From NCBI RefSeq assembly GCF_024112395.2, contig NZ_CP078013.2:4092001-4156000 (forward strand): a stretch of 64,000 nucleotides of DNA. The letters run 5' to 3'. Position 1 is the first letter of the stretch. Every line of letters starts with the position of its first letter. The position numbers and the translations under genes were made by a program. The DNA is from Pseudomonas pergaminensis (GTDB lineage: Bacteria > Pseudomonadota > Gammaproteobacteria > Pseudomonadales > Pseudomonadaceae). Below are positions 36,895-47,833 of the stretch, in pieces. The notes under the pieces are model-generated. The model did not search any database and was not told the DNA's origin. It worked only from the letters and a program-made list of their open reading frames with translations.

Positions 36895-36918
36895 GGCGCG
36901 CATCGCGCCAGCTTTTTT
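36895..36918 (+). terminator. Rho-independent terminator-like hairpin after the small lipoprotein gene
   Basis: GGCGCG (36895-36900) pairs with CGCGCC (36904-36909) around CAT, followed by AGC and TTTTTT (36913-36918). It directly follows the lipoprotein stop and separates it from the dau genes. Confidence 0.8.
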
Positions 36919-36948
36919 GCAGTGGGATATTGCTCGACAGAACTAAAA

Positions 36949-36961
36949 GTCCATAATGGAC
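36949..36961 (+). promoter_or_regulatory. Palindromic operator upstream of dauB (probable DauR site)
   Basis: GTCCATAATGGAC is a perfect palindrome around a central A, 26 bp before the dauB start. A closely related site lies upstream of the convergent binding-protein gene (40682-40694, 11 of 13 bases shared, inside a common AAAAGTCC context). DauR, encoded at 39062, is the likely ligand-responsive repressor. Confidence 0.65.
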
Positions 36962-36987
36962 AAATTAGTTTAAATGCGGAGATCCCC

Positions 36988-39061
<2,074 letters not shown>

Positions 39062-39062
<1 letters not shown>

Positions 39063-39688
39063 TGAACACCGCTGAACAAGACAAGGTCATGCAGAACTTC
39101 CGCGCGATGGCCGACGCCATCGCCACCCTGTTCTTCCCTCACGCCGAAGCGGTGTTGCATGACCTGCGTTCACAAAAAGTCGATTACATCGCCAACAACC
39201 TGTCCAAGCGCAGCATTGGTGATGACTCGGCACTGGAAGACATGCTCGACGCTGACGTCAGCGAAGTGAATATTGGCCCGTACGAAAAGCTTAACTGGGA
39301 CGGTCAGAAAATTCGCAGCCTGAGCACCGTGCTGCACGACCACAAAGGCCGCCGGCTGGCGGTGCTGTGCATCAACCTGAATATTTCGCTGTTTGAAAAC
39401 GCCAAGGCGGCGCTGGACCTGTTCCTGTCGCCGAGCAAACTGATCCCGCAACCGGACGCGCTGTTTCGCGATGACTGGCAGGAGCGTATCAATACGTTTC
39501 TGCATGCGTGGATGCGCGAGCGTCAGTTGAGCCTCAACCTGCTGACCCGTGACCACAAGCGTGAGCTGGTGCTGGCACTGCACGCCGAGGGGGCATTCAA
39601 GGGCAAGAGCGCCTCGAACTATGTGGCCAATGTGCTGGGCATGGGGCGGGCGACGGTCTACAAGCATTTGAAAGAACTGAAGGGCTGA
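39062..39688 (+). CDS. dauR: DauR: YheO-like PAS/HTH repressor of D-arginine catabolism
   Basis: A 208-residue regulator with an N-terminal YheO-type PAS-like domain (about 12-125) and a C-terminal HTH_22 domain (about 150-205, SASNYVANVLGMGRATVYKHL). P. aeruginosa DauR represses dauBA and is relieved by L- or D-arginine. The start codon overlaps the dauA stop. Palindromes upstream of dauB and of the binding-protein gene are likely targets. Confidence 0.92.
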
Positions 39689-39718
39689 TCGGTACGGCTG
39701 GAAATACCGCCAGACAAG

Positions 39719-39808
39719 TGTGGGAGCGGGCTTGCTCGCGAATGCGGAGTGTCAGCCACCCGATAGGCCAACTGAGCCACCGCATTCGCGAGCAAGCCCG
39801 CTCCCACA
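39719..39808. repeat. REPIN-like inverted repeat between dauR and the binding-protein gene
   Basis: GTGTGGGAGCGGGCTTGCTC and its reverse complement GAGCAAGCCCGCTCCCAC form the ends, each extended by GCGAATGCGG/CCGCATTCGC. It lies between two convergent genes. It is very close to 3056-3145. Confidence 0.88.
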
Positions 39809-39827
39809 TTTAGTCCGCGTAGACCTC

Positions 39828-40604
39828 TCAGTCGCCGTAGATGTCGGACTTGAAGTACTGCTGCGAAATCTTCTGGTACTCACCACTGGCGCGGATGCCG
39901 TCGATCGCCGCGTTCAACTCGCTGACCAACTCGGTATTGCCCTTGCGCACGGCAATCCCGGCACCCTCGCCCACGTATTTCGGGTCCTTGAGTTCCGGGC
40001 CGACAAACGCATAGCCCTTGCCCCGTGGCATTTGCAAAAAGTCGTTCAGGGGAATGGTGTCGGCAAAGATCGCATCCAGCCGCCCGGCAGCCAGGTCCAT
40101 GTAGATCTCTTCGTTATTGCTGTAGCGCTTGACGTTGATGCCCTTGGGCTCGAACACCTCGGTGGCGTAACGATCCGTGGTGGTGGCGCGTTGCACGCCG
40201 ACTGTCTTGCCCTTGAGGCTGGCGTACTGGTCATCGACCACCGCGCCGTCCTTCATCACCAGGCGCGATGAGGTGAAATAGTACTTGTGGGTGAAGTCCA
40301 CTGACTTCTTACGGTCTTCGTTGATGGTCATGGACGACAACGCCATGTCGATTTTCTTTACCTTGAGAGAGGGAATCAGGCCATCGAACTCCCCTTCTAC
40401 CCACACACACTTGACCTTCATTTGCGCGCACAGCGCATTGCCGATGTCGTAGTCGAACCCGACGATCTTGCCTTCCTGGGTCTTGGACGCAAAGGGCGGG
40501 TAAGCCGCCTCGATGCCAATGCGCAGGGTTTTCTCGGCGGCCACCAAGTGGCTGGACGCAAGCAGGCCAAAGGCCAGGGCGGTAATGAGGGCGCGTTTCT
40601 TCAT
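39828..40604 (-). CDS. ABC transporter substrate-binding protein for basic amino acids (PA3865-like)
   Basis: A 258-residue periplasmic protein with a signal peptide (cleaved after LVAA, about residue 23) and the lysine/arginine/ornithine-binding fold ([21 protein letters not shown], then the [12 protein letters not shown] block). In P. aeruginosa the same gene lies just after dauR (PA3865), so it likely collects D- or L-arginine for a transporter encoded elsewhere. It has a DauR-like operator 78 bp upstream of its start. Transcription runs opposite to dauBAR. Confidence 0.9.
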   Translation of the reverse strand: MKKRALITALAFGLLASSHLVAAEKTLRIGIEAAYPPFASKTQEGKIVGFDYDIGNALCAQMKVKCVWVEGEFDGLIPSLKVKKIDMALSSMTINEDRKKSVDFTHKYYFTSSRLVMKDGAVVDDQYASLKGKTVGVQRATTTDRYATEVFEPKGINVKRYSNNEEIYMDLAAGRLDAIFADTIPLNDFLQMPRGKGYAFVGPELKDPKYVGEGAGIAVRKGNTELVSELNAAIDGIRASGEYQKISQQYFKSDIYGD

Positions 40605-40681
40605 GAGGATGTTCTCGCAAGTTGTTGTTGGTTTTGGCAAGCCTGAAGAAAGAGAGGGCAGCGGTGCTTTTGTACTTATAA

Positions 40682-40694
40682 TTCCATATTGGAC
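40682..40694 (-). promoter_or_regulatory. DauR-like operator upstream of the basic amino-acid binding-protein gene
   Basis: On the plus strand TTCCATATTGGAC, on the gene strand GTCCAATATGGAA. It shares 11 of 13 positions with the dauB site, and the gene-strand context TAAAAGTCC also matches CTAAAAGTCC there. It is 78 bp upstream of the start. Confidence 0.55.
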
Positions 40695-40867
40695 TTTTAC
40701 GTCTTGATCGTCAATCACGCTACCGCGCCGGTGCACACCCATGACTTTTTTGCACAACGCACCGGTGTTTTTGAGCGTTCTGCTCTGATTTATGCGTGCC
40801 TATACTCGGTCCAGCCTCTCGGTTCAGCCGGGGGCAAGTCCCACAACAATAATTAAGGACAGCCACC

Positions 40868-42568
40868 ATGACCCAGCCCTTCCTGGCCGCTCGGGATTTT
40901 CTGCTCGCTCACCGCACCGACTACGCCACCGCCGTACGGGATTTCCGTTGGCCGCAGCTGGGCGAATTCAACTGGGCCCTGGATTATTTCGACGCCATGG
41001 CCGAGGGCAATGCGGCGAATGCGCTGTGGATCGTCGAAGAGGACGGCAGCGAGCAGCGCTACAGCTTCCAGCAATTGGCCAGGCGCTCCAACCAGGTGGC
41101 CAACCACTTGCGTGCCCTTGGCGTATGCCGGGGTGATCGTGTGCTGTTGATGCTCGGCAACGATGTGGCGTTGTGGGACACCATGCTCGCGGCCTTCAAG
41201 ATCGGCGCAGTGGTCATCCCCGCCACCGCCCTGCTGAACCCGGATGACCTGCGTGACCGCATCGAACGCGGGCAGGTTCGCCATGTGGTGGTCGGCGATG
41301 CGCATGTGCACAAATTCGCCGGCCTGGCGGAGGGTTGCAGCCGTATCTGCGTGGGCTCGGCGCCTGCCGGATGGGTTTCGCACAGCGCTGCCTTTGAATA
41401 CCCCGAACACTTCGAGGCCGAAGGCCGAACCTTGGCCACCGACCCGATGCTGCTGTACTTCACCTCGGGCACCACGTCCAAGCCGAAGATGGTGCTGCAC
41501 AGCCACCAGAGCTACCCGGTGGGCCACCTGTCGACCATGTACTGGATCGGCCTGCAACCAGGCGACCTGCACCTGAACATCTCATCGCCCGGCTGGGCCA
41601 AGCATGCCTGGAGTTGCCTGTTCGCGCCGTGGAATGCCGGGGCGTGCATCTTTATCCATAACGTCGCGCGGTTCAGCGCACCGGCCTTGCTCAGTGCGCT
41701 GGAACGCTACGGCGTGACCAGCCTGTGCGCGCCGCCTACGGTGTGGCGCATGCTGATCCAGGAAGACCTCGCCAGCTACAAACCGCGCTTGAGCCTGCGC
41801 GAACTGGTCGGCGCCGGGGAGCCGTTGAACCCGGAAATCATCGAGCAGATCCAACACGCCTGGGGCCTGCCGCTGCGCGACGGTTTTGGCCAATCGGAAA
41901 CCACTGCCCTGGTGGGCAACACCCCCGGCCAGGTGCTCAAGCCGGGTTCCATGGGCCGCCCGCTGCCGGGCTATCAAGTGGCCCTGCTTGATCCCGATGG
42001 CTGTCCCGGCACTGAGGGCGAAGTCGCCCTGCCCCTGGACGTACGCCCGCTCGGCCTGATGCTGTGCTATGAAGACAGCCCGGAAAAAACCGCCGAGGTC
42101 ATGCGTGACGGTTACTACCGCACCGGCGACACCGCGCAGATCGACGCCGACGGCTACATCACCTTCGTCGGTCGCGCCGACGATGTGTTCAAGGCTTCCG
42201 ACTACCGCATCAGTCCGTTCGAGCTGGAAAGCGCCTTGATCGAACACCCGGCCGTCATGGAAGTGGCCGTGGTGCCAAGCCCCGACCCGTTACGCCTGGC
42301 CGTGCCCAAGGCGTTCCTGATCCTGGCCCACGACGAACCGGGCAGCGCGGAGTTGGCCCAACACATTCTCGCCTTCGCCCGTGAGCATCTGGCGCCCTAC
42401 AAGCGGGTGCGACGTATCGAGTTCGTCACCGAACTGCCCAAGACCATCTCCGGGAAGATTCGGCGAGTAGAGCTGCGGCAAATGGAAGTGCTGCGACGCC
42501 AGGGGGATGCGCGGGGTGAGCATGAGCACTTCGAGGAGGACTTCGTGCGGCCAACGGCTGAGTCGTAG
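40868..42568 (+). CDS. Acyl-CoA synthetase (medium-chain, ANL superfamily)
   Basis: A 566-residue acyl-adenylate and acyl-CoA-forming enzyme resembling medium-chain synthetases. Motifs in order: YFTSGTTSKPK (about 198-208), GFGQSETT (about 338), YYRTGDTA with DGYITFVGRADDVFKASDYRISP, and the C-terminal catalytic lysine in PKTISGKIRRVEL. It stands between the DauR-type region and the molybdenum dehydrogenase genes on the same strand, with a 151-bp gap before the latter, so cotranscription is possible but not shown. Confidence 0.92.
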   Translation: MTQPFLAARDFLLAHRTDYATAVRDFRWPQLGEFNWALDYFDAMAEGNAANALWIVEEDGSEQRYSFQQLARRSNQVANHLRALGVCRGDRVLLMLGNDVALWDTMLAAFKIGAVVIPATALLNPDDLRDRIERGQVRHVVVGDAHVHKFAGLAEGCSRICVGSAPAGWVSHSAAFEYPEHFEAEGRTLATDPMLLYFTSGTTSKPKMVLHSHQSYPVGHLSTMYWIGLQPGDLHLNISSPGWAKHAWSCLFAPWNAGACIFIHNVARFSAPALLSALERYGVTSLCAPPTVWRMLIQEDLASYKPRLSLRELVGAGEPLNPEIIEQIQHAWGLPLRDGFGQSETTALVGNTPGQVLKPGSMGRPLPGYQVALLDPDGCPGTEGEVALPLDVRPLGLMLCYEDSPEKTAEVMRDGYYRTGDTAQIDADGYITFVGRADDVFKASDYRISPFELESALIEHPAVMEVAVVPSPDPLRLAVPKAFLILAHDEPGSAELAQHILAFAREHLAPYKRVRRIEFVTELPKTISGKIRRVELRQMEVLRRQGDARGEHEHFEEDFVRPTAES

Positions 42569-42719
42569 TCGCACAATCCTGTTGAATACTTGCCCAATCC
42601 TCCGACTTGGCGACTAATGGATAGATAGCCCTGGCGCACTGGTCTAGAGTTCGACGATAAGCGGCCACTGCGTTCATCACTAAAACAGGCCGCACCTACC
42701 GTCGATCAGCAGGTGAGCC

Positions 42720-43175
42720 ATGGAATTACGAATCAACCAAAAGGCCTATCAGGTGGATGCCGACGCGGACACGCCATTGCTGTGGGTGATCCGCGATGAC
42801 TTGGGCCTGACGGGCACCAAATATGGCTGCGGCCTGGCCCAGTGCGGCGCGTGCTCAGTACTGGTGGACGGCAATGTGGTGCGCTCCTGCGTCACGCCGG
42901 TGGCTGGGGTGGTCGGGCGCGAAATCACCACCATCGAAGCGATTGAAACCGATGAAGTGGGCAAGCGTGTGGTCGCGACCTGGGTCGAGCATCAGGTGGC
43001 GCAATGCGGTTACTGCCAGTCCGGGCAGGTGATGGCGGCCACGGCGTTGCTCAAGCACACTCCGGCGCCCAGCAAGGCGCAGATCGACGCGGCAATGATC
43101 AACCTGTGCCGCTGCGGCACCTATAACGCCATCCACGCGGCCGTCGACGACCTGGCCAAGCAGGGGGGTGTCTGA
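42720..43175 (+). CDS. Molybdenum hydroxylase, [2Fe-2S] subunit (IorA-like)
   Basis: A 151-residue small subunit of xanthine oxidase-family dehydrogenases. It has the plant-ferredoxin-type cluster motif CGLAQCGACSVLVDG and the helical-domain cluster motif CGYCQSG with CRCGTY. It overlaps the large subunit gene by one base. Its electrons should pass to the cytochrome c encoded third in the operon. It resembles isoquinoline 1-oxidoreductase alpha and related aldehyde dehydrogenases. Confidence 0.92.
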   Translation: MELRINQKAYQVDADADTPLLWVIRDDLGLTGTKYGCGLAQCGACSVLVDGNVVRSCVTPVAGVVGREITTIEAIETDEVGKRVVATWVEHQVAQCGYCQSGQVMAATALLKHTPAPSKAQIDAAMINLCRCGTYNAIHAAVDDLAKQGGV

Positions 43176-45394
43176 TGAACCTCATCAACGAACTGCTCGA
43201 TGCACCGGTGAACCTGTCGCGCCGCCGCTTTCTGGCGAGTACGGCCGTGGGTGCGCTGGTCATTGGTTTTGGCCTGCCACTGGGCTCGGGCCGGGTACAA
43301 GCCGCCACCACCGCCGAACGCGGCACCCAGGTGCCGGCCTTCCTGGAGATTCGTCCGGACGGCACGGTGCGCCTGCTCAGCCCCTTCATGGAAGGCGGGC
43401 AAGGCACGCACACCGCCATGGCGCAGATTGTCGGTGAAGAGCTGGACGCCGACCCCGCCACATTCATCGTCGAGGCCGCACCGCCCGGCGAAGCCTACGT
43501 GGTGATGGAAAACGGTATGCGCATCACCGGCGGCAGCATGTCGGTGCGCATGAGCTACCCGACCATGCGCCGCCTGGGCGCCCTCGCCCGCGCGATGCTG
43601 CTGCAGGCCGGCGCCCAGCAGTTGGGCGTGCCGGTGAGCGAACTGACCACCCAGCCGGGTCGCGTGGTGCACGCGGCGTCCGGCCGGTCGCTGGGCTACG
43701 GTGAGCTGGCCGGTCGCGCCCTGGACATGCCAGTGCCCGACCCGGCCAGCATCATCCTGCGCGACCCGAGCCAGTTCCGCTGGATCGGCAAGCCAGTCAA
43801 ACGCCTGGACGCCTACGATAAATCCACCGGCAAGGCGCTCTACAGCATCGACCTGAAAGTCGACAACATGCTCCACGCCGCGGTACAGCATGCACCACGC
43901 CTGGGCATGACCGTGGGCAGCCTGCGCAATCAGTCGCAGGTCGAAGGGATGAAAGGCGTGCATTCGGTGCACGTGCTGCCCGGCGCGGTGGCCGTGGTGG
44001 CTGAGCGCTGGTGGCACGCCAAGCGTGCGGTAGAAGCAATCCAGGTCGACTGGCAGGAAGCGGCTGCCGACTCGGCACTGCGGGTCATGCCGGCGGATTT
44101 TTCCAGCGACAAGCACTTCGAGTTCCTCGCTGCCCAGCAAGGGCCGGCCCGTGATGACGAGAACGAAGGCGACGTGGCCGCCGCGCTCAAAGGCGCCAAG
44201 ACCCAGGTCGAAGCGACGTACCACAACCAGTACCTCAACCACGGCCAGTTGGAGCCACCCTCCGCCCTGGCACGCTTCAACCCCGACGGCACCCTGGATA
44301 TCTGGCTGCCCAACCAGGCGCCGGACATGTTCCGCGGCGATATCGCCAAGCGCACCGGCCTGGACCCTGCGCAGATCAACCTGCACTCGCCGTTGCTCGG
44401 CGGTTTTTTCGGCCGGCATTTCCTGTATGACTCGGCCAACCCCTACCCGCAGGCCATCGCGCTGGCCAAGGCGGTGGGCCGTCCGGTCAAGCTGATCTGG
44501 AGTCGTGAGGAAGAGTTCCTGCGCGATGTATTGCGCCCGGTGGCGGTGGTCAAGTTCCGCGCCGGTCTGGATGATAAAGGCCTGCCGGTGGCCATCGAAG
44601 CGGTCAGCGCCACCGAAGGCCCGACCGAAGCCCTCGCCGGCAAACAGGGCGACAAGATCGACCCCACGGCGGTCGAAGGGTTGTCGGGCAAGTCCTATGC
44701 AATCCCCAACAAACGCATCGCGCAGATCTACGTCAAAGGCGCGCCCATGCTCGGCTACTGGCGATCGGTGGGCAATTCGCTGAATGACTTTTTCTACGAG
44801 TCGTTCCTCGACGAGCTCGCGGACAAGGGCAAACATGACCCCTATGAGTTGCGCCTGCACCTGCTGCGCGACAACCCACGGCTGACCACCTTGCTGCAAG
44901 CGGCGGTTGAGTTGTCCGGCGGCTGGAAGCGCGGCCCTTTCACCGCCGAAGACGGCAGCCGGCGCGCACGCGGTGTGGCCATGGCCTCGCCGTTCGGCTC
45001 CCATACGGCGGCGATCGCCGAAGTGTCCATCGAGAATGGCAAGGTCAGGGTGCACGATATCTGGCAGGCCATCGACCCAGGCAGCATCGTCAACCCGGCG
45101 ATTGTCGAGGCGCAGGTCAATGGCGCCGTGGCGTTGGGCTTGTCCCAGACCTTGCTGGAAGAAGCGGTGTACGTGGATGGCAAGCCCCGGGCGCGCAACT
45201 ACGACCTTTACCCGATCCTGGCGCCTGCGCAAATGGCGCGGGTGCATGTACGGGTGGTTGAAAGTGGTGAAAAGATGGGCGGTATCGGCGAGCCGCCGTT
45301 GCCGGCCGTGGCACCGGCCGTGGCCAATGCGGTGGCGCAGTTGACGGGCCAGCGTGTTCGCAGCCTGCCAATGAGCCGACACACCTTCAGCTGA
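43175..45394 (+). CDS. Molybdopterin-binding large subunit (IorB-like aldehyde/N-heterocycle dehydrogenase)
   Basis: A 739-residue single-chain Moco subunit. The N-terminus carries a Tat-type signal (SRRRFLASTAVGALVIGF), so the enzyme is periplasmic. Moco-binding blocks are visible (EGGQGTHTAMAQIVGEE and HNQYLNHGQLEPPSALARF), and the catalytic glutamate lies in GGIGEPPLPAVAPA near the C-terminus. Related enzymes oxidise isoquinoline or aldehydes and donate electrons to a membrane cytochrome. No XdhC-type maturation factor is encoded next to it. Confidence 0.92.
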   Translation: MNLINELLDAPVNLSRRRFLASTAVGALVIGFGLPLGSGRVQAATTAERGTQVPAFLEIRPDGTVRLLSPFMEGGQGTHTAMAQIVGEELDADPATFIVEAAPPGEAYVVMENGMRITGGSMSVRMSYPTMRRLGALARAMLLQAGAQQLGVPVSELTTQPGRVVHAASGRSLGYGELAGRALDMPVPDPASIILRDPSQFRWIGKPVKRLDAYDKSTGKALYSIDLKVDNMLHAAVQHAPRLGMTVGSLRNQSQVEGMKGVHSVHVLPGAVAVVAERWWHAKRAVEAIQVDWQEAAADSALRVMPADFSSDKHFEFLAAQQGPARDDENEGDVAAALKGAKTQVEATYHNQYLNHGQLEPPSALARFNPDGTLDIWLPNQAPDMFRGDIAKRTGLDPAQINLHSPLLGGFFGRHFLYDSANPYPQAIALAKAVGRPVKLIWSREEEFLRDVLRPVAVVKFRAGLDDKGLPVAIEAVSATEGPTEALAGKQGDKIDPTAVEGLSGKSYAIPNKRIAQIYVKGAPMLGYWRSVGNSLNDFFYESFLDELADKGKHDPYELRLHLLRDNPRLTTLLQAAVELSGGWKRGPFTAEDGSRRARGVAMASPFGSHTAAIAEVSIENGKVRVHDIWQAIDPGSIVNPAIVEAQVNGAVALGLSQTLLEEAVYVDGKPRARNYDLYPILAPAQMARVHVRVVESGEKMGGIGEPPLPAVAPAVANAVAQLTGQRVRSLPMSRHTFS

Positions 45395-45410
45395 CCTTCA
45401 GGAAACGCCT

Positions 45411-46754
45411 ATGAACAACCGTCGATTCGCAAGAACCGCAGGCTGGCTGGCGCTGCCCTGCCTGGTCGCGGCAGGCCTGCTGGCCTGGTACGTCACCCGT
45501 GAGCCTGCTACACCGTTCGAACAGGCGCAGGCCGCCGCCCCCTTCGAGCCCGCCCTGGTCAGCCGTGGCGAATATGTCGCCCGCCTCAGCGACTGCGTGG
45601 CCTGCCACAGCCTGGCGGGCAAGGCGCCGTTCGCCGGCGGCCTGGAAATGGCTACACCGCTGGGGGCTATCCACGCCACCAACATCACGCCGGACAAGCA
45701 GACAGGGATCGGCACTTACAGCCTGGCCGATTTTGACCGTGCGGTGCGCCATGGCGTAGCACCCGGTGGCCGACGGCTCTACCCCGCCATGCCCTACCCG
45801 TCCTACGTCAAACTCAACGACGACGACATAAAAGCGCTGTATGCGTTCTTCATGCAGGGCGTGCAACCGGCCAACCAGCCGAATATCCCCAGTGATATTC
45901 CGTGGCCGCTCAACCTGCGCTGGCCTATCGCGTTGTGGAACGGCGTGTTCGCCCCCACCGCCCCCTACGCGGCGAAACCGGATCAGGACGCGCTGTGGAA
46001 CCGCGGCGCGTATATCGTCCAAGGCCCCGGCCACTGCGGCAGTTGTCACACGCCGCGCGGGCTGGCGTTCAATGAGAAAGCCCTGGACGAATCCGGCGCG
46101 CCGTTCCTTGCCGGCGGCCTACTCGATGGCTGGTATGCACCGAGCCTGCGCCAAGACCCCAACACCGGGCTGGGGCGCTGGAGCGAGGCGCAGATCGCGC
46201 AGTTCCTCAAGACCGGGCGTAATGCCCATGCGGTGGTCTACGGTTCGATGACCGAAGCGTTCAACAACTCCACGCAGTTCATGCAGGACGACGACCTGGC
46301 CGCTATCGCCCGTTACCTCAAGTCACTGCCTGGCGACCCACAGCGTGACGGCACACCCTGGCAATATCAGGCAGTGGCGGCGGTTCAAGACGCCCCCGGC
46401 GCCCATACCTATGCCACCCGTTGCGCCTCTTGCCATGGTCTCGACGGCAAGGGCCAGCCCGAGTGGATGCCGCCCCTGGCCGGCGCCACGTCAGCACTGG
46501 CGAAAGAAAGCGCCTCGGCGATCAACATCACCCTCAACGGCTCGCAACGCGTGGTAGCGGCCGGCGTGCCGGATGCCTACCGTATGCCGGCCTTCCGTGA
46601 GCAATTGTCCGACGCGGAAATCGCCGATGTACTGAGTTACGTGCGCAGCACCTGGGGCAATAACGGTGGCGCGGTCGATGCGAAGGCAGTGGGCAAGCTG
46701 CGCGGGCACACTGACCCGGCGAGCAGCAGCCCGATCATCCTGCACATGCGCTGA
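45411..46754 (+). CDS. Triheme membrane-anchored cytochrome c subunit
   Basis: A 447-residue protein with an N-terminal membrane helix (about 11-28) and three heme c motifs: CVACH (62-66), CGSCH (middle) and CASCH (C-terminal third). This is the AdhB-type cytochrome partner of periplasmic dehydrogenases, passing electrons to ubiquinone or to a terminal oxidase. It starts 17 bp after the Moco subunit, completing a three-gene operon. Confidence 0.93.
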   Translation: MNNRRFARTAGWLALPCLVAAGLLAWYVTREPATPFEQAQAAAPFEPALVSRGEYVARLSDCVACHSLAGKAPFAGGLEMATPLGAIHATNITPDKQTGIGTYSLADFDRAVRHGVAPGGRRLYPAMPYPSYVKLNDDDIKALYAFFMQGVQPANQPNIPSDIPWPLNLRWPIALWNGVFAPTAPYAAKPDQDALWNRGAYIVQGPGHCGSCHTPRGLAFNEKALDESGAPFLAGGLLDGWYAPSLRQDPNTGLGRWSEAQIAQFLKTGRNAHAVVYGSMTEAFNNSTQFMQDDDLAAIARYLKSLPGDPQRDGTPWQYQAVAAVQDAPGAHTYATRCASCHGLDGKGQPEWMPPLAGATSALAKESASAINITLNGSQRVVAAGVPDAYRMPAFREQLSDAEIADVLSYVRSTWGNNGGAVDAKAVGKLRGHTDPASSSPIILHMR

Positions 46755-46756
46755 GT

Positions 46757-47833
46757 TCAGGGCTTCAGGTTTTTCACGCTGGCAAACGTTGCCTCTCCCC
46801 GCGCCTGCTCCAATACGCTCATGGGCGCGGGCGTAGGCAACGCATGCATCACCGGCTTGAGCACGATGGATCGCTCGCTGTCGGTGACGGAGCGCTCGTC
46901 GCTGGGCGGTACACCGAAGTATTCGCGGTAGCACTTGGAGAAGTGCGGCGTGGACACAAAGCCGCAGAGCACGGCCAGCTCCACGATGGAAATGGGTGTC
47001 TGCTTGAGCAACTGCCGCGCCCGGATCAGCCGCAGCCTGAGGTAGTAGCGCGACGGCGAACAGTGCAGGTATTTCTGGAACATGCGCTCAAGCTGACGAC
47101 GCGACAACGTGACATACGCAGCCAGCTCATCCAGGTTGATCGGTTCCTCCAGGTTGGCCTCCATCAACGCGACGATTTCCTGCAGCTTGGGCTGCTGGGT
47201 GCCGAGCATGTGCTTGAGCGGCACACGCTGATGGTCCTGCTCGTTGCGGATGCGCTCGTACACAAACATGTCGGAGATGGCCGCCGACAACTCATGCCCG
47301 TGATCCCGGCCGATCAGGTGCAACATCATGTCCAACGGCGCCGTGCCGCCCGAGCTGGTGAGACGGTCCCGGTCGAGGCTGAACAGGCTGGAACTGACCG
47401 TCACACGAGGAAAGGCCTCCTGCATGGTCGCCAACCATTCCCAGTGCACGCTGCATTCATAGCCATCCAGCAAACCGGCGCGTGCCAACACAAAGCTACC
47501 GGTACAGATACCGCCCAGTCGCTTGGCGTAACGCGCCTGGCTGCGCAACCACTTGACCAGCTCACCCGTCACGGTGCCCTGGATGCCGATGCCACCGCAG
47601 ACAATCACAATGTCGGCGGACGGCACGCTGAGAATCGAACCGTCCGGCGTGATGGGCACGCCGTCACTGGCCCACACGGGATTGCCGTCCGGGCTCGCGG
47701 TGTGCCATTTGTAGAGTTCCTGACCCGAGAGCTGGTTGGCCATGCGCAAGGGCTCGACCGCCGAGGCCAGTGACATCAGGGTGAACTGGTCCAGCAGCAA
47801 GAACACGATGCTGCTTACGGGGCGGCCACTCAT
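46757..47833 (-). CDS. GlxA-family AraC-type regulator (GbdR/CdhR-like)
   Basis: A 358-residue regulator with an N-terminal DJ-1/PfpI-like domain (about 5-190, with GGICTGSFVLARAG) and a C-terminal AraC double HTH (about 225-320, ELAAYVTLSRRQLERMF and AVLCGFVSTPHFSKCYREYFG). It is strongly reminiscent of GbdR, CdhR and related regulators of quaternary-amine and amino-acid breakdown. Its start overlaps the stop of the upstream permease gene by four bases, so the two are translationally coupled. Its own inducer is unknown. Confidence 0.9.
   Translation of the reverse strand: MSGRPVSSIVFLLLDQFTLMSLASAVEPLRMANQLSGQELYKWHTASPDGNPVWASDGVPITPDGSILSVPSADIVIVCGGIGIQGTVTGELVKWLRSQARYAKRLGGICTGSFVLARAGLLDGYECSVHWEWLATMQEAFPRVTVSSSLFSLDRDRLTSSGGTAPLDMMLHLIGRDHGHELSAAISDMFVYERIRNEQDHQRVPLKHMLGTQQPKLQEIVALMEANLEEPINLDELAAYVTLSRRQLERMFQKYLHCSPSRYYLRLRLIRARQLLKQTPISIVELAVLCGFVSTPHFSKCYREYFGVPPSDERSVTDSERSIVLKPVMHALPTPAPMSVLEQARGEATFASVKNLKP

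Noticed and set aside
43121..45382. 753-codon minus-strand frame across the Moco subunit gene
   Set aside because: The Moco subunit is certain by motifs; the antisense frame is a by-product of codon bias.
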